Notes under the pieces: model-generated | What the model saw: the letters and a program-made list of their open reading frames with translations, nothing else | What the model was told of the DNA's origin: nothing | Databases searched by the model: none | Shown here: in pieces, positions 62,822 through 64,000 of the stretch | Position numbering within the stretch: the stretch's first letter is position 1 | Layout of the letters: every line of letters starts with the position of its first letter | Made by a program: the position numbers and the translations under genes | Source of the DNA: Hymenobacter mucosus | GTDB lineage: Bacteria; Bacteroidota; Bacteroidia; Cytophagales; Hymenobacteraceae | Direction: 5' to 3' | NCBI RefSeq assembly: GCF_900188255.1 | Contig: NZ_FZNS01000002.1 | Location: 310,001 to 374,000, forward strand | DNA: 64,000 nt

Positions 62822-64000
62822 CTAGCGCTGTGCTACTGGAGGCTGCTGATAACGAGTTAAACCTGCATCCAAGAATTGGATAAACTTATTAATATCTGAC
62901 TCATAGGCCACTGCCGTTGTGAGAGCCAATGGCTGCTCCATTGTGCTGGCCGGGTCCAAAATCACGTAGTAGGGTTGCGCGTTCATATTGAACCGGCTAA
63001 TCTGAAAATCCAGATTCTGCTCGCCTAAGGTCTTTTTCACGCGCTGGTCGCGGGTAGACGTGTACCACTGGCTTTGGGGCAACTCTGTTTTATCGTCGGC
63101 ATAAAGAGCTACTACTACAAAGTCTTCGCGCAAGCGCTTGAGCACGCGGGGGTCGCTCCACACGGTGGCTTCCATTACGCGGCAGTTACCGCAATTGTGG
63201 CCTGTGAAGTCGACAAACAACGGCTTTTTACGCTGACGAGCGCACTCTAGGGCTTCCTGCAAGGTGAAGTATCCTGATAGATTGTGAGGCAGCTCTAGGT
63301 CGCCCTCGAAGCGTGGCGTAGTGCACGTTGTCTGCTGCGCGGCCACTGCTGGCGTAGCGCTGCTACTAATCCAAGCAAAATCCTGACGGCTAGCTGGCGG
63401 CGCTAAGGCTGAGAGCCCGTTGAGCGGAGCACCAAAAAGGCCGGGCACCATGTACAGCATAAACGATAGCACAACGGCAGCCATCAGCAAGCGGGGTACA
63501 CTCACGTGCGACGATTCACTATCGTGCGACAAGCGGAATTTGCCTAGCAAGTACAAACCAAGCAGGCCCGCCAGTACAATCCAGATGGCCAGGAATACGG
63601 GCCGGGGCAACAATCCCCAATGGTATGAAAGGTCGGCGGAGCTTAGAAACTTGAACGCCATGCCAAGCTCTACAAAGCCCAAAGCTACCTTCAGCGTGTT
63701 TAGCCACCCTCCCGAGCGGGGCATAGACTTCAGCCACGTAGGAAACAGGGCGAACAGTACGAAGGGCAAAGCAAACGCCGTGGAGAAGGCCAGCATAGCC
63801 AAGGTAGGCCGCAGCAATTCTCCATTAGCAGCCGAAATAGCTACCGAGCCTACAATAGGCACCGTGCAGGAAAACGATACAAGAACTAAAGTAGCAGCCA
63901 TGAAGAACAGGCCCGACCAGCCGCCTTTATCAGCTTGCGCATCTACTTTATTAACTAAGCTGCTAGGCGCATTGATTTCGAATAAGCCCAAAAAGGACAT
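62822..64000 (-). CDS. DsbD-like thiol:disulphide transporter, 5' end outside window
   Basis: 392 residues visible. The membrane part starts with SFSCTVPIVGSVAIS (redox Cys in the first segment here) and has about six membrane segments to residue ~190. A hydrophilic linker and then a thioredoxin-like domain with H-N-C-G-N-C (near residue 275) follow. It moves electrons from cytoplasmic thioredoxin to periplasmic proteins. The frame continues to the window end at an ATG that is probably internal, since the family has an N-terminal domain and more segments. Confidence 0.85.
   Translation of the reverse strand: MSFLGLFEINAPSSLVNKVDAQADKGGWSGLFFMAATLVLVSFSCTVPIVGSVAISAANGELLRPTLAMLAFSTAFALPFVLFALFPTWLKSMPRSGGWLNTLKVALGFVELGMAFKFLSSADLSYHWGLLPRPVFLAIWIVLAGLLGLYLLGKFRLSHDSESSHVSVPRLLMAAVVLSFMLYMVPGLFGAPLNGLSALAPPASRQDFAWISSSATPAVAAQQTTCTTPRFEGDLELPHNLSGYFTLQEALECARQRKKPLFVDFTGHNCGNCRVMEATVWSDPRVLKRLREDFVVVALYADDKTELPQSQWYTSTRDQRVKKTLGEQNLDFQISRFNMNAQPYYVILDPASTMEQPLALTTAVAYESDINKFIQFLDAGLTRYQQPPVAQR

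Noticed and set aside
1..64000. CRISPR array, insertion sequence, prophage or attachment site
   Set aside because: No regularly spaced repeats, no transposase or integrase-like protein, and no terminal inverted repeats with target duplication were seen.
63998..64000. ATG at the window edge as the true start of the DsbD-like gene
   Set aside because: The family has an N-terminal domain and further membrane segments; the ATG is probably internal.

Overview
The window looks like chromosomal DNA from a Bacteroidota bacterium of the Hymenobacter type (order Cytophagales). Several things point there. One protein has a type IX secretion C-terminal sorting tail. There is an outer-membrane barrel with an N-terminal carboxypeptidase-regulatory-like domain, a TonB protein fused to MORN-type repeats, a DUF4252 lipoprotein and a DUF4153/4173 membrane protein. 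Promoters fit TTG-N19-TAnnTTTG, and clear Shine-Dalgarno sequences are missing in front of most starts. The DNA is moderately GC-rich. No insertion sequence, prophage, CRISPR array or rRNA was seen; most of the window is ordinary core genome.

Layout. 1-2301: 3'-truncated class A penicillin-binding protein (minus). 2792-6317: a minus-strand cluster of membrane proteins (DUF4153/4173) with a small winged-helix regulator and two matching palindromes. 6682-9772: membrane protein, SAM methyltransferase, UbiA-type prenyltransferase, lipoprotein. 9875-12183: DsbA-like oxidoreductase and an AT-rich type IX cargo protein. 12257-16279: rho and serS. 16359-21873: UBP zinc finger, lipoprotein, glycosyltransferase 9, PolX, lipoprotein, EVE domain. 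22049-26137: secreted protein, DUF4252 lipoprotein, OmpA with calcium-type repeats. 26469-31789: M24 peptidase, second glycosyltransferase 9, M16 peptidase, stand-alone SRA domain, O-methyltransferase. 31916-42192: TonB-type barrel, two LysM proteins, dnaE. 42258-45947: two YsnF/AvaK stress proteins and a GbsR-type regulator with its targets. 46150-52480: thioredoxin and a urease locus (ureH, fused ureAB, ureC, ureF, ureG, and ureD on the other strand; no ureE). 52763-60150: pfkB and gltBD. 60220-64000: MORN-TonB protein, Lrp/AsnC regulator, an unusual tRNA-like gene, and a 5'-truncated DsbD-like protein.

Working units. UreH (nickel uptake), UreABC (enzyme) and UreF/G/D (metal insertion) release ammonia, which GltBD downstream can feed into glutamate only through glutamine synthetase, not present here. 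Two regulators sit beside near-identical palindromes placed before their own operon genes (5.3-6.3 kb and 43.9-44.5 kb), and the Lrp gene has an 8-bp-arm palindrome before its start.

The most unusual object is at 62256-62370. It is a complete class II tRNA cloverleaf by reading, but with a 46-nt variable region, an all-pyrimidine anticodon loop showing CUC, and U at position 37. It is followed by two hairpins with different stems but the same ten-base loop.
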